From the NCBI GenBank assembly GCA_965261795.1, contig OZ253476.1, positions 2,728,001-2,792,000 of the forward strand: DNA of 64,000 nt, in the 5' to 3' direction. Positions within the stretch are counted from its first letter, which is position 1. Each line of letters starts with the position of its first letter. This stretch comes from CBDCFV01 sp965261795 (GTDB taxonomy: Bacteria; Chloroflexota; Dehalococcoidia; Lucifugimonadales; UBA3495). Position numbers and translations under genes: made by a program. Shown in pieces: positions 56,408 to 64,000 of this stretch. The notes under the pieces are model-generated. The model worked only from the letters and a program-made list of their open reading frames with translations, was not told where the DNA came from and ran no database searches.

Positions 56408-56844
56408 GAGTCTCTCCCTTTGGGGTGTCGTTGGTGGTCCGATGGTCTATACGGCGTGGGGCACAGTCTCCAGTTCAATGTGTCGAGCATGCAATTCTTC
56501 GGGATGCCTTGGCAGACGGAGCAGTCAGGGTCCTTGCCGAACCCCAGTTCCGGCTTTCTGTCTTCTACATTAGCCTTGAGATATCCTTGGCGGCTTTTTA
56601 TCTTGGACGCCTCTCTCGGTGTTTGGTCTTTGATGAAGAAGGCCATCCGACCGGTTGTCAGGGTTTCCTTGACGTCGCATGGAGCGCAGGGGCAATCGGC
56701 TGGGTGGTTGTCGTAGCAGCGGTGAAAGCCACAGAGCGAATCCAGCGGGTCCACCAAGGCAAGCGCCAGAGGCAAGGAGACCGAGGCCCAGGCCTCGATG
56801 CGGGCCTTGGTGGACCTAAACCAAAGCCAAGGTGGGATGTGCAT
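56344..56844 (-). CDS. Cys-rich hypothetical protein, doubtful
   Basis: 166 codons. The central part (CYDNHPADCPCAPCDVKE, then a KSRQGYLKANVEDRKPELGFG segment and PDCSVCQGIPKNC) has several Cys pairs that could bind zinc and reads like protein. The first 40 codons overlap repeat copy B and are probably not native, and the last 25 overlap the small acidic gene. It may be a remnant with lost ends. Confidence 0.3.
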   Translation of the reverse strand: MHIPPWLWFRSTKARIEAWASVSLPLALALVDPLDSLCGFHRCYDNHPADCPCAPCDVKETLTTGRMAFFIKDQTPREASKIKSRQGYLKANVEDRKPELGFGKDPDCSVCQGIPKNCMLDTLNWRLCPTPYRPSDHQRHPKGRDSWNTPSPSKKTTKRKTRHSPR

Positions 56845-56938
56845 TTCGGAATCTTGAAGATGACCGAAAGGGAGCCATGGCTCCTCATATCACCTTTAGG
56901 CCCCAACTGGGGTCGTCCGCTACAGTGCGGTCTAGCAA
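56818..56938. repeat. 121-bp dispersed repeat, copy B
   Basis: Second copy of the repeat at 55727-55847. It contains the perfect 14-bp palindrome GGAGCCATGGCTCC (56871-56884) and the inverted GGCCCCAACTGGGGTC, which is only partly kept in copy A. The two copies bracket the GMC fragment, the REP hairpin and the small genes. Confidence 0.6.
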
Positions 56939-57039
56939 TATGTACATCTCACCCTGGCTTCAGTTTAGTTAGGAGTAACGCACAGAAACGTGTGTTTCAA
57001 CGTACTATTTGAGGTTTAGAGAGGGGCAAAACTCTGAAA

Positions 57040-57240
57040 TAGACGGCTAATCGGCAGCCGTATCCCCGCTTGCTATCCTCCTCGGCATTGAGGTCTGGGC
57101 TGTGGCACGGCAGATTCATCAGCCGCCTTCTCAGGCCGGGCGTGCTGAGATAGCACGACACCTCCTGACCACGGTGGGCTATGGAATTATCCCGGATCAC
57201 GGGCAGCAGGCCAGTACGACGTTCGTTGAATTGTAATAGG
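57040..57240 (-). pseudogene. IS630-family transposase fragment
   Basis: The minus strand reads LLPVIRDNSIAHRGQEVSCY, a short gap, then LMNLPCHSPDLNAEE: the second catalytic Asp (RDN) and the terminal Glu region of IS630/Tc1 DDE transposases. The N-terminal part and the first Asp are absent. No inverted ends were found. Confidence 0.6.
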
Positions 57241-57376
57241 CAGGACTTAATCTGACATGTACGCCTATCACCCGCGCCCAGGGTAACCTAATGCACGTGA
57301 CTAACCCTGGCCTCATGACCCTGATTAACCACATAAGAATTTATGATTGGGCGAACGGTTGGGACTCGGACACAAC

Positions 57377-60247
57377 CTATCTGGTCCTACGACGGCGCTT
57401 GGCCCGCAGCCATCGCTCCGTCGTAGACTCGGTCCCCTCTCGGTCTTGCTCCAAGCTACTGGGTACCCTCTTCATAGATACGGCACCCCCTTCCTCGGGC
57501 TTGGTAATCTGGCCACCCGGTGGTACAGGGGGACCGGTCGCGGTCGATTCTCGCCAGCCTGCGCCGCTAATGTTTAGCCTGGGCCGACCGGCCCTGCGCT
57601 GTCGCAAGTTTTCAAGCACGGGCGACACAGCCTCCTGTTCCAGCGAGACGCGGCCCTTACGCATCCATGCCTTAGCTGTCAAGAGCCAGGCCCATGCCTC
57701 GGTATGGGACAGGTACAGGCGGCGCAAGGCAATGTCCAACGGCAGGAGGATGGCGACGGCCATCAACAGCCACCAGGCTAGTGGCACATCCCCATAGGCT
57801 GGCGGCAGCCCCGGGCCAAAAGACTCGGACGGGCTGTTTATCACTTTACCTCCGGTAATGGCTGCCAGACGCTTCAGCAAATCGGTGCTTCCGTCCAACT
57901 CCTTGTACTCGGGCGAATAGGGTACTACCAGACCGGCGGTAGTGGAGCGCCGCTCCCCTTCAGATGTCTCCTCTACGATCTGTATCAGGTACGAACCTTG
58001 CTCGTTGGCTGGAAATTGTGCTTCGAAACGTTCCAGTGCCGTGGCCGCCAAGGTGACCTCCATTGCCTCTAGCTGTGGCCCTACGATGCGCGCCGAAAGC
58101 CGCGCGTCCTCTTGTACTTCTCCTTCGACAAGTAACGAAGCCACACCTGCCTTCACCTCGCCCTCCATCTGGAACGCCACATCCTCCGGGGGGAGGGTCC
58201 AGTCCACCAACGCCGACCAGAAGACAGGCGCCCCCCTCCACGCATTGAGGGTTGCCGTCCACCGGCCCTCGCTGTCGCTGGTCCAGGCTATAGTCCGCCC
58301 AAGACCGAACTGCCAATGGGCGAGTAGTGGGTCTCCCCTGGGAGACACCAGCACAACGTGCCCCGTGTTCTTTGGCAGAGTGGTCACGTAGCCGTCCAGC
58401 GTGGGGAACTCGCCTCCGGTGGAACGCAGTACCGGGCTATTCCCCACGACCAGGGTGGTGGTCGGCTCCTCGATAATGGCGTTGCGGACGGCAAGGCGGG
58501 TCTCATTGGTCAGGATTTTTGGGATGTCCCGTGCCCGGTCGGTAGAGTAGAAGCGGCCCCCTCCTTCCTCTGCTAGCCACCGGAGGAGACCGGCATCGAC
58601 ATCCAGCCCAACGCCTATGGTGGACAGGGTGATACCTTCTTCATTAAAGGCCGACAGGAGCCCCAGGTAGTCGCCATCCGGTGAGATGCCGTCCGTGAGC
58701 AGGACCATGTGTCTGCGGGGCGCCGTAGTATTGGCCAGACCTTGGTAGCCAGTGACCAGTGCGGGGTAGATATCGGTGCCGCCGTTGGATATCAACGTGC
58801 CGATAGATTGCTGCATCTCATTCAGGTGCGCTGCGTTTCCGATTTCGCCCATGGGCGCCAGCCACCAGTTGTTAGCATCAAAGGCCACCACTCCCGCGAG
58901 GTCAGAGGGCTCCAGTTCCTCCAAGCTGAGGTGGGCCGCTTCTTTAGCCATCTCCACTTTGGAGATGCCGTCCGAGCCTGGACCGGACATACTGCCGGAC
59001 TTGTCGATGACCAGCCCCAACGCCACCCTGCCCATCTCCTCGCGCTCTGGGACTTGGGAGAAGACTGGTAACACTTCCTCCAGGGGCGTGCCCCGGTAGT
59101 CGCCCATGGTGAAGCTATGAGGGCCTCCCACCACGAGGAGGCCCTTCCCAAGGTCGCGGACCGCCGCGCGAATCACTTCCATCTTGCTCTGACCCAAGGA
59201 CCCGGCGGGCACGTCGACCAGAACAATGCCTGAGTACCTGCTCAACTCCTCCAGGAACTCGGGAAACAGGGTCGTCGGTCTCACTTCAACTTGAAGGCTC
59301 GTGGCCTCCAGGGCCTGGGAGACGTTCTTTGCTGCACCCTTCCTATCTTCCACTACCAGAACCGAGGGAGAGCCGAGAACGTTGACGAAGGCATCGGCCC
59401 GGTTGTTTCTGAAGCGGGTGTCGGTCTCACTGTCCACGGTCGCACGGATGGTATGAAAGCCCGGATGGTCGATACCCACGTCAAATGAGAACCGCGTCTC
59501 TCCGGGCTCAAGGGTAACCTGCCTGGCGGCGACTACCGCCCCGTCCAGCGACACTTGCAAAGTGGCGCCAGCCACCCCGGCGCTGCCGACCGTGACTTCC
59601 ACCGGGACCCGCTCTCCTGTATTGGCTGAAGAGGGGGTAACCACCGAAGCCACCAGTATCTCTGGGCCCGAAGGCCCTTCCAATTGGGCAACATCCACTT
59701 GAACTCCCTGTGCCCGGAGAAATCGTGCCTGTTCCGCCGCGTCGCCCAAATTTTCCTGTCCATCGGAAATGACCACGATGCGCCGGCGAGCGTCAGGAGG
59801 CAGCAACGCGGCAGCCAGGCGAAGCCCGTCGGCAAGGTCGGTGTTGTCGGCGTGGACCTCCGACTGGAATTCCCGTAATCCTCCCTTTCCGGTAACGGGC
59901 CATTCGACCAGGGCGTCGCGTCCGAAAGCAACGACACCCGCTTTATCGTCTGACCCTCTAGCCTCCATCGCTTGCCAGACGAACTCTTCCACCTGAGTCC
60001 GTTGTTGCGCAACGCTGTCTGAGAGATCGGCAACAAATACCACGGCCTGCCGGTTGACCGTGTAGCGAACGGCGGGAATAGCCAACGCCACAACCAGAAG
60101 CGTAACGAGCAGCATTCTAAACGCCGTAATGAGTCGGCCTCGCAAGCCCCCCCTTCCCCGCCTTGAATGACGCCACAGGTAGAGGACACTGCCCAACGCG
60201 GGAGCCAAGAGCAGTAGCGCCAACGGTTGTTCGAAGCTAATACCCAC
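57377..60247 (-). CDS. Membrane protein with two VWA domains and a glutamine-amidotransferase-like domain
   Basis: 956 residues. Two N-terminal membrane helices (about 7-25 and 40-62) are followed by a first VWA domain (VVFVADLSDSV, partial MIDAS), beta domains, and a class I amidotransferase-like fold without an obvious Cys (SRYSGIVLVDVPAGSLGQ, LLVVGGPHSFTMGDYRGTPL; about 300-400). Next comes a second VWA domain with a full MIDAS (LVIDKSGSMS near 420, later VLLTDG), then a last membrane helix near 820-845 and a basic cytoplasmic tail. It overlaps the upstream gene by 11 bases. In MoxR-linked operons such proteins bind metal-dependent partners at the envelope. The exact role is not known. Confidence 0.85.
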   Translation of the reverse strand: MGISFEQPLALLLLAPALGSVLYLWRHSRRGRGGLRGRLITAFRMLLVTLLVVALAIPAVRYTVNRQAVVFVADLSDSVAQQRTQVEEFVWQAMEARGSDDKAGVVAFGRDALVEWPVTGKGGLREFQSEVHADNTDLADGLRLAAALLPPDARRRIVVISDGQENLGDAAEQARFLRAQGVQVDVAQLEGPSGPEILVASVVTPSSANTGERVPVEVTVGSAGVAGATLQVSLDGAVVAARQVTLEPGETRFSFDVGIDHPGFHTIRATVDSETDTRFRNNRADAFVNVLGSPSVLVVEDRKGAAKNVSQALEATSLQVEVRPTTLFPEFLEELSRYSGIVLVDVPAGSLGQSKMEVIRAAVRDLGKGLLVVGGPHSFTMGDYRGTPLEEVLPVFSQVPEREEMGRVALGLVIDKSGSMSGPGSDGISKVEMAKEAAHLSLEELEPSDLAGVVAFDANNWWLAPMGEIGNAAHLNEMQQSIGTLISNGGTDIYPALVTGYQGLANTTAPRRHMVLLTDGISPDGDYLGLLSAFNEEGITLSTIGVGLDVDAGLLRWLAEEGGGRFYSTDRARDIPKILTNETRLAVRNAIIEEPTTTLVVGNSPVLRSTGGEFPTLDGYVTTLPKNTGHVVLVSPRGDPLLAHWQFGLGRTIAWTSDSEGRWTATLNAWRGAPVFWSALVDWTLPPEDVAFQMEGEVKAGVASLLVEGEVQEDARLSARIVGPQLEAMEVTLAATALERFEAQFPANEQGSYLIQIVEETSEGERRSTTAGLVVPYSPEYKELDGSTDLLKRLAAITGGKVINSPSESFGPGLPPAYGDVPLAWWLLMAVAILLPLDIALRRLYLSHTEAWAWLLTAKAWMRKGRVSLEQEAVSPVLENLRQRRAGRPRLNISGAGWRESTATGPPVPPGGQITKPEEGGAVSMKRVPSSLEQDREGTESTTERWLRAKRRRRTR

Positions 60248-62057
60248 GGCTATACACGTACCATTCCACTCCCAGGATAACCAAGACAGCCAGGGCCAAC
60301 CAGGTGGCCAGCTCCCAGGGGACCCGGTCCGACCCTGATACCGGCTTCTGCTGTGATTCCAAAAGGGGTAACTCTGAAGGACCGATAGCGGACTCTACAG
60401 GGTCAAACAAGTTGGCTATGAAGTAGCCAACCTGCTCTCCTTCTGGGGTCTCACGGATTACCCGGTATGGTCCCACTTCTTCCACAGTGAAAGGCGGCGC
60501 TGGGAACGGCGGAACCACCTGTATCCGCTGCCCGCTGGGCGTCTCCACCCAAGCGGCGACTGATGCTGGAGGTATTGGGACCTCGATGGTGGCCCCGGGC
60601 CGTACAACCAGACCCTCGCTTATCCCAGGCAACAACCAACGGGTCAGGTCTTGCGTAAGAATCGGGAAGGCTGGCTGAAGCGCCAGGTCCGAGTCGTGCA
60701 GATCGAAGGCGAAGGCGACGATCCTGCGGTTAGGCTCTTCCCACGCTGCCAGCAGAGGCCCCTGGTCTGAGTCCAGAAGGACCCGCGCCTCCGGCGGGGG
60801 CCGTAGCGGGACCGCCTCGCGGACGTGTACGTTCGACAAGTCCACGTAACGGAGGATCTCGTCGCGGCTGGGCCGAATCCCCTGGACAGGAACAGGCGCC
60901 GCCGACACCCATGCGGCGCTGCCCGCAGGCGGGTCCAAAACTAACGACGCGCCATTGGGGAAAGCAGGGGGGAGAAAACCGTCGAAGACCCAAAGGTCGA
61001 AGTCTTTTTCCGAAGAAAATGCCTCTGGCGCAGCCTTGGTGACCTGGAGCCCTGGTTGCAGAGACAAAGACTTTTCCAGGAAGCGGTTGCCCGTGCTGAC
61101 CAGGAGAACTCGCGCCCCGTTACCGGAGCCGCCGGTGGCCCACGCTCGGTCGTCCAAGGCGAACGCGTCTCCAGGGACCAGTCGCGCCTCCAGCACTGTC
61201 GCCTCCGGTAGTGAGGACCAACTCACGGTCCGGTCGCCACCACCGCCCACCTCCAACTCTCTGACGTCGTAGAGCAAGCCGGCGGCGTATAGATGCAGAG
61301 AAACTGCGCGAGCGTCAGGGCCGTAGTTCGCGACACGGGCCAGCCCCTGCGTCCCTGTTTCCGTGCGCCGAATGGAGAAGGCGGCAATAGCCAGGTTGCC
61401 ATGGGAAGTGCCCACCGGCTCGTATTGAAGGTCAAAGGGCAGCGGACCCAGGGGCTGAAGGATGGAGACGTTTCCGTCGCTAAGCACAACCACCTGTGCC
61501 GGTCGCTCACCCCGGACGACCGACGCCGCCAGTGAAAGGGCGGAGTCCAAGTCAGCGCCACCGGCCGTCGGCCGGGCCTCCGCAATGGCACGGCGCACTC
61601 TTCCTCTGTCCTGGCTTTGTGCCACCAGGACCTCCGGCACGTCGCCCATCCGAATTACCGTGGCCAAGTTGGATTGAGGAAGTTGGTCTATTAGTCCAAG
61701 TGCCTCTTGCCGAGCTTGCTCGAAGCGAGAGGGGGAAACGTCAGAGGCCTGCATACTGGCCGAGGCGTCCAGCACCAGAATCAGGTCCCTCTCGATGCTG
61801 CTGGCGCGCAGGAAGTACGGACCAGCCAGCGCAAAGACCAGAGCGGCCAGGGCCAGAAGCTGTAGAAGAAGCAACAGGCTGGGCCGAAGCCGCTGCCATA
61901 GAGTGTTGGCCTCTATGTCATGGACTACGTGCCGCCAGAGGAAGGTACTGGAGACTCGTCGCTCCCGTCCCCTCACCCGCAACAAGTACAGGGCAAGTAT
62001 GGGTATGGCCAGCAGGCCGAAGAACAGCGCGGAGGGAGCGAGAAAGCCCAACGTCAA
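60237..62057 (-). CDS. BatA-like VWA membrane protein
   Basis: 606 residues from a TTG at 62057. The N-terminal aerotolerance-regulator (BatA) domain (ALFFGLLAIPILALYLLRVR with a membrane helix, then RLRPSLLLLLQLLALAALVF with a second) leads into a VWA domain with a LILVLDASASMQAS MIDAS. A long beta region and a final C-terminal helix (WLALAVLVILGVEWYVY) follow. It starts 3 bases after the DUF58 gene and overlaps the next gene by 11, so the three are one transcript. The family acts with MoxR ATPases in assembly or protection of envelope proteins. Confidence 0.87.
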   Translation of the reverse strand: MTLGFLAPSALFFGLLAIPILALYLLRVRGRERRVSSTFLWRHVVHDIEANTLWQRLRPSLLLLLQLLALAALVFALAGPYFLRASSIERDLILVLDASASMQASDVSPSRFEQARQEALGLIDQLPQSNLATVIRMGDVPEVLVAQSQDRGRVRRAIAEARPTAGGADLDSALSLAASVVRGERPAQVVVLSDGNVSILQPLGPLPFDLQYEPVGTSHGNLAIAAFSIRRTETGTQGLARVANYGPDARAVSLHLYAAGLLYDVRELEVGGGGDRTVSWSSLPEATVLEARLVPGDAFALDDRAWATGGSGNGARVLLVSTGNRFLEKSLSLQPGLQVTKAAPEAFSSEKDFDLWVFDGFLPPAFPNGASLVLDPPAGSAAWVSAAPVPVQGIRPSRDEILRYVDLSNVHVREAVPLRPPPEARVLLDSDQGPLLAAWEEPNRRIVAFAFDLHDSDLALQPAFPILTQDLTRWLLPGISEGLVVRPGATIEVPIPPASVAAWVETPSGQRIQVVPPFPAPPFTVEEVGPYRVIRETPEGEQVGYFIANLFDPVESAIGPSELPLLESQQKPVSGSDRVPWELATWLALAVLVILGVEWYVYSRGY

Positions 62058-62060
62058 ATC

Positions 62061-62951
62061 CTAAGCCAAGATCTGCGCCCGCCGCAGCAGACGAAAAACG
62101 GCATCCTCGATAAGAAGGTCACTACGCAACTGTACGAAGGAGATACCATGAGCGTGGCAGAAAGAAGCCACCTCCCGCGTGTAGGCGCTGAGACGGTCTC
62201 GGTACGCCTGGAGGGTCCTGGGCGTTAGCGTGACTTCCAGCGACGTGCCGTCTTCATCGTCAACCATTTGCCAGTGACCCGTTATCTCCGGGGTTATTTC
62301 TTCAGGCGCCAGGATTTGGAGTACGATTGCCTCCTGACGTGCAGCCACTAATGTTTGCAGCCCGGCTCGCCAGTCGCTGTCGGTCAGCAGGTCAGTAACA
62401 AGTACGGAGAGTCCAGGGCGCCGGCAGTAGCGCGAAGCAAAGGAAGAGAGGGCCTCTCCAAGGTCAGTTGTGTCCAGTATCTGAAGTTGTTCCAGGAAAT
62501 CCCATACCTTCCAGACATGGGCCCTGCCCCCTACGGCCGGCAGATGGTCCCCGAGGTCGCCGCCTAGAGGAAAGACTCCTACCCGGTCGTACCCCAACAG
62601 GGCCAGGTAGGCCAGGGCGCCAGCCACCCGGCAGGCAAGGTCAAATTTGGAAGGTTCGCCCCAGGCCATGGAGCGGGAATTGTCCAGTAGCAGCGAGACG
62701 GTCAGGTTCTCCTCAGCACGGTAGAGACGCAGGAACAAGCGCTCCAGGCGGGCGTAGGCGTTCCAGTCAATGCGGCGGTAGTCATCTCCCGGTGCGTAGT
62801 TGCGGAAGTCTGAGAACTCCACTGACATTCCTAGCCTTGGCGAGCGCCGGGGACCAATGCCAGGCCCGGCAAGACTTTGCCGTGTGGCCAGCCCCAGGGC
62901 CTCCAGCTTGTGCAAGAAATCCGGAGTGAACAAACCTGTCCTTCTAACCAT
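62061..62951 (-). CDS. DUF58-family protein
   Basis: 296 residues. The family hallmark is present (EFSDFRNYAPGDDYRRIDWNAYARLERLFLRLYRAEE), followed by a VWA-like core (SLLLDNSRSMAWG, later LSVLVTDLLTD). No membrane segment. DUF58 proteins are constant partners of MoxR ATPases and VWA membrane proteins, consistent with the genes on both sides. Start ATG at 62951, stop 3 bases before the BatA-like gene. Confidence 0.93.
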   Translation of the reverse strand: MVRRTGLFTPDFLHKLEALGLATRQSLAGPGIGPRRSPRLGMSVEFSDFRNYAPGDDYRRIDWNAYARLERLFLRLYRAEENLTVSLLLDNSRSMAWGEPSKFDLACRVAGALAYLALLGYDRVGVFPLGGDLGDHLPAVGGRAHVWKVWDFLEQLQILDTTDLGEALSSFASRYCRRPGLSVLVTDLLTDSDWRAGLQTLVAARQEAIVLQILAPEEITPEITGHWQMVDDEDGTSLEVTLTPRTLQAYRDRLSAYTREVASFCHAHGISFVQLRSDLLIEDAVFRLLRRAQILA

Positions 62952-63469
62952 AGCTGACCTTATTTTGCCAGTTTTCGGATCTGCCGCCGCATCGGGAGGA
63001 TAAGCCGTCGCAGAAGCGGTTCCATCCGGAGCAGGCAGAGCGTTTGCGACTATGGGCTGGTGAATAAAAGCCGATTCTCAGTGCGGACTGCACAATAACT
63101 GTGCAGGTTGTGTTGACATTTGCTATATGTGGCTGCTGGGCCTCCGAATATCATCAATCCTGCGAAGCCGGGAATCCAGGACTGCTAATGGGAGAGAACT
63201 TGACTGAGGGCCGGCGCATCTGGCTTACCGCTTGTGCTGGAATGACGGGGGAATGTCAACAGAACTTAGCAGGCGAACACCTTCAAAATGAGGAGTAAGC
63301 CGAGATTGGCATGAGTGCCCAGCAATACTTGGGAGGCGGTGTTCAAGCATGATACTCGAGCTCCAATATTCATCATTTCAAAGCGGTTGGACTACTGGAA
63401 CTGAGCAGCCCTGGGGAAGTTATCCGCGCCCCCTCCTTGGTCCCCTTTGAGTCTCACAGTCGCCGGGCT
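62952..63469. other. Gene-free spacer between moxR and the DUF58 gene
   Basis: 518 bases without a supported gene. Around 63165-63250 there is a decayed dispersed repeat (CGAAGCCGGGAATCCAG, then GTGCTGGAATGACGG) related in pattern to the REP hairpin at 56188. MoxR-type operons are usually tighter, so the repeat may have been inserted here, and the DUF58 gene may need its own promoter. Confidence 0.5.
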
Positions 63470-64000
63470 TCAGGCCCCTTCCGGCGGCACCGCCTCCAGC
63501 ATCTGCTCGATAATCCGGTCCGCCGTAACACCCTCCGCTTGAGCCTCGAAATTAAGGATGAGTCGGTGGCGCAAAGCGGGATAGGCCACTGCTTGCAGGT
63601 CATCTCTCGATAGGTTATACCGTCCCTCCAGTAGAGCCCGAACCTGGCCCCCTATGACCAGGGCTTGAAGTCCCCTCGGGCTTGCCCCGTAGCGAACGTA
63701 TTGCCTCACCGGATCTGGCGCTTCTTCTCGCTCAGGATGGGTGGCCAGGACCAGGGCCAGCGCGTATTCCTGCACATACGAGGCTATGGGTACCGCTCTC
63801 GCCAAGTGAATCATGTCAATCAGTGCAGGACCATCGGCCACGGGATTGGCGTGCTCAGGTTCGTAGCGAATGGTGCGCCGCAAAATCTCGCTTAGGTCCG
63901 CACGGTCTGGAAAGGGCACCAGCACCTTGAAGAAGAACCTGTCAAGCTGCGCTTCAGGAAGGGTGTACGTCCCCTCCATCTCTATCGGGTTTTGGGTCGC
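63470..64000 (-). CDS. MoxR-family AAA ATPase (partial, C-terminal part)
   Basis: The frame runs off the window. It enters at ATQNPIEMEGTYTLPEAQLD, the sensor 1 region of MoxR ATPases, then RFFFKVLVPFPD with the arginine finger region, and a C-terminal lid (YVRYGASPRGLQALVIGGQV with the sensor 2 Arg). The apparent ATG at 63979 is internal. MoxR proteins are chaperone-like ATPases that activate or insert partners with the help of VWA proteins, which follow on the same strand. Confidence 0.93.
   Translation of the reverse strand, partial: ATQNPIEMEGTYTLPEAQLDRFFFKVLVPFPDRADLSEILRRTIRYEPEHANPVADGPALIDMIHLARAVPIASYVQEYALALVLATHPEREEAPDPVRQYVRYGASPRGLQALVIGGQVRALLEGRYNLSRDDLQAVAYPALRHRLILNFEAQAEGVTADRIIEQMLEAVPPEGA

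Noticed and set aside
57291..57797. Plus-strand frame at the 3' end of the VWA gene
   Set aside because: No domain, and it lies opposite well-supported minus-strand coding.

Overview
The window looks like chromosomal DNA of an environmental bacterium, most likely a Chloroflexota lineage (SAR202/Dehalococcoidia-like). This rests on inference: GC-rich coding DNA, Cys-anchored lipoproteins with long Pro/Thr linkers, a giant cadherin-repeat exoprotein, a secreted serpin, DCC, aldo/keto reductase and GMC oxidoreductase families, and a very heavy load of insertion sequences. No rRNA gene or marker was found that would settle the taxonomy.

Layout. (1) 0.4-7.5 kb, minus strand: a tight five-gene cassette (SIS-HAD fusion, PRTase-CE-like phosphoribosyltransferase, ORC/CDC6-like ATPase, an unassigned protein, PfkB kinase), a probable nucleotide/sugar-phosphate conflict system. 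(2) 7.5-8.4 kb: a broken IS1182-type transposase and a MITE. (3) 8.4-25.3 kb, minus: one giant gene for a secreted S8 protease with a beta-helix and about 32 cadherin-like repeats. It is interrupted by one nonsense codon and two one-base frameshifts, and the MITE supplies its stop codon. (4) 25.4-27.0 kb: a serpin lipoprotein. (5) 27.2-30.0 kb: gene remnants and nested IS1380/IS110 elements. (6) 30.4-35.6 kb, minus: a 1738-residue nuclease-NACHT protein resembling Avs-type antiphage NTPases, with an IS21 end 52 bp upstream of its start. (7) 35.6-41.5 kb: IS21 istA, a recombinase fragment, a helix-turn-helix gene, a DUF1524 lipoprotein, a degenerate tRNA-Glu, and a DUF4143 ATPase behind four 23-bp-phased repeats.

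(8) 41.8-47.9 kb: a compact plasmid-type replicon. Thirteen iterons lie next to a minus-strand operon of parA, a ribbon-helix-helix partner, a Toprim primase, a RepA-like helicase and a Rep-like winged-helix protein. The ACGCGT-rich, gene-free DNA upstream of parA could be its centromere. (9) 48-57 kb: a graveyard of IS5, ISL3, IS1182, IS701 and IS630 pieces and recombinase remnants, around one intact tyrosine recombinase, an aldo/keto reductase, a DCC protein and a few small proteins. (10) 57.4-64 kb, minus: a MoxR / DUF58 / BatA-like / VWA membrane operon, ordinary chromosomal content.

Together, regions 1, 6 and 8 make this look like a defence/accessory island containing an integrated plasmid-like replicon, heavily rearranged by mobile elements. 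Several one-base deletions in short homopolymers (9979, 13380, about 29133) leave open whether some broken genes are assembly errors.
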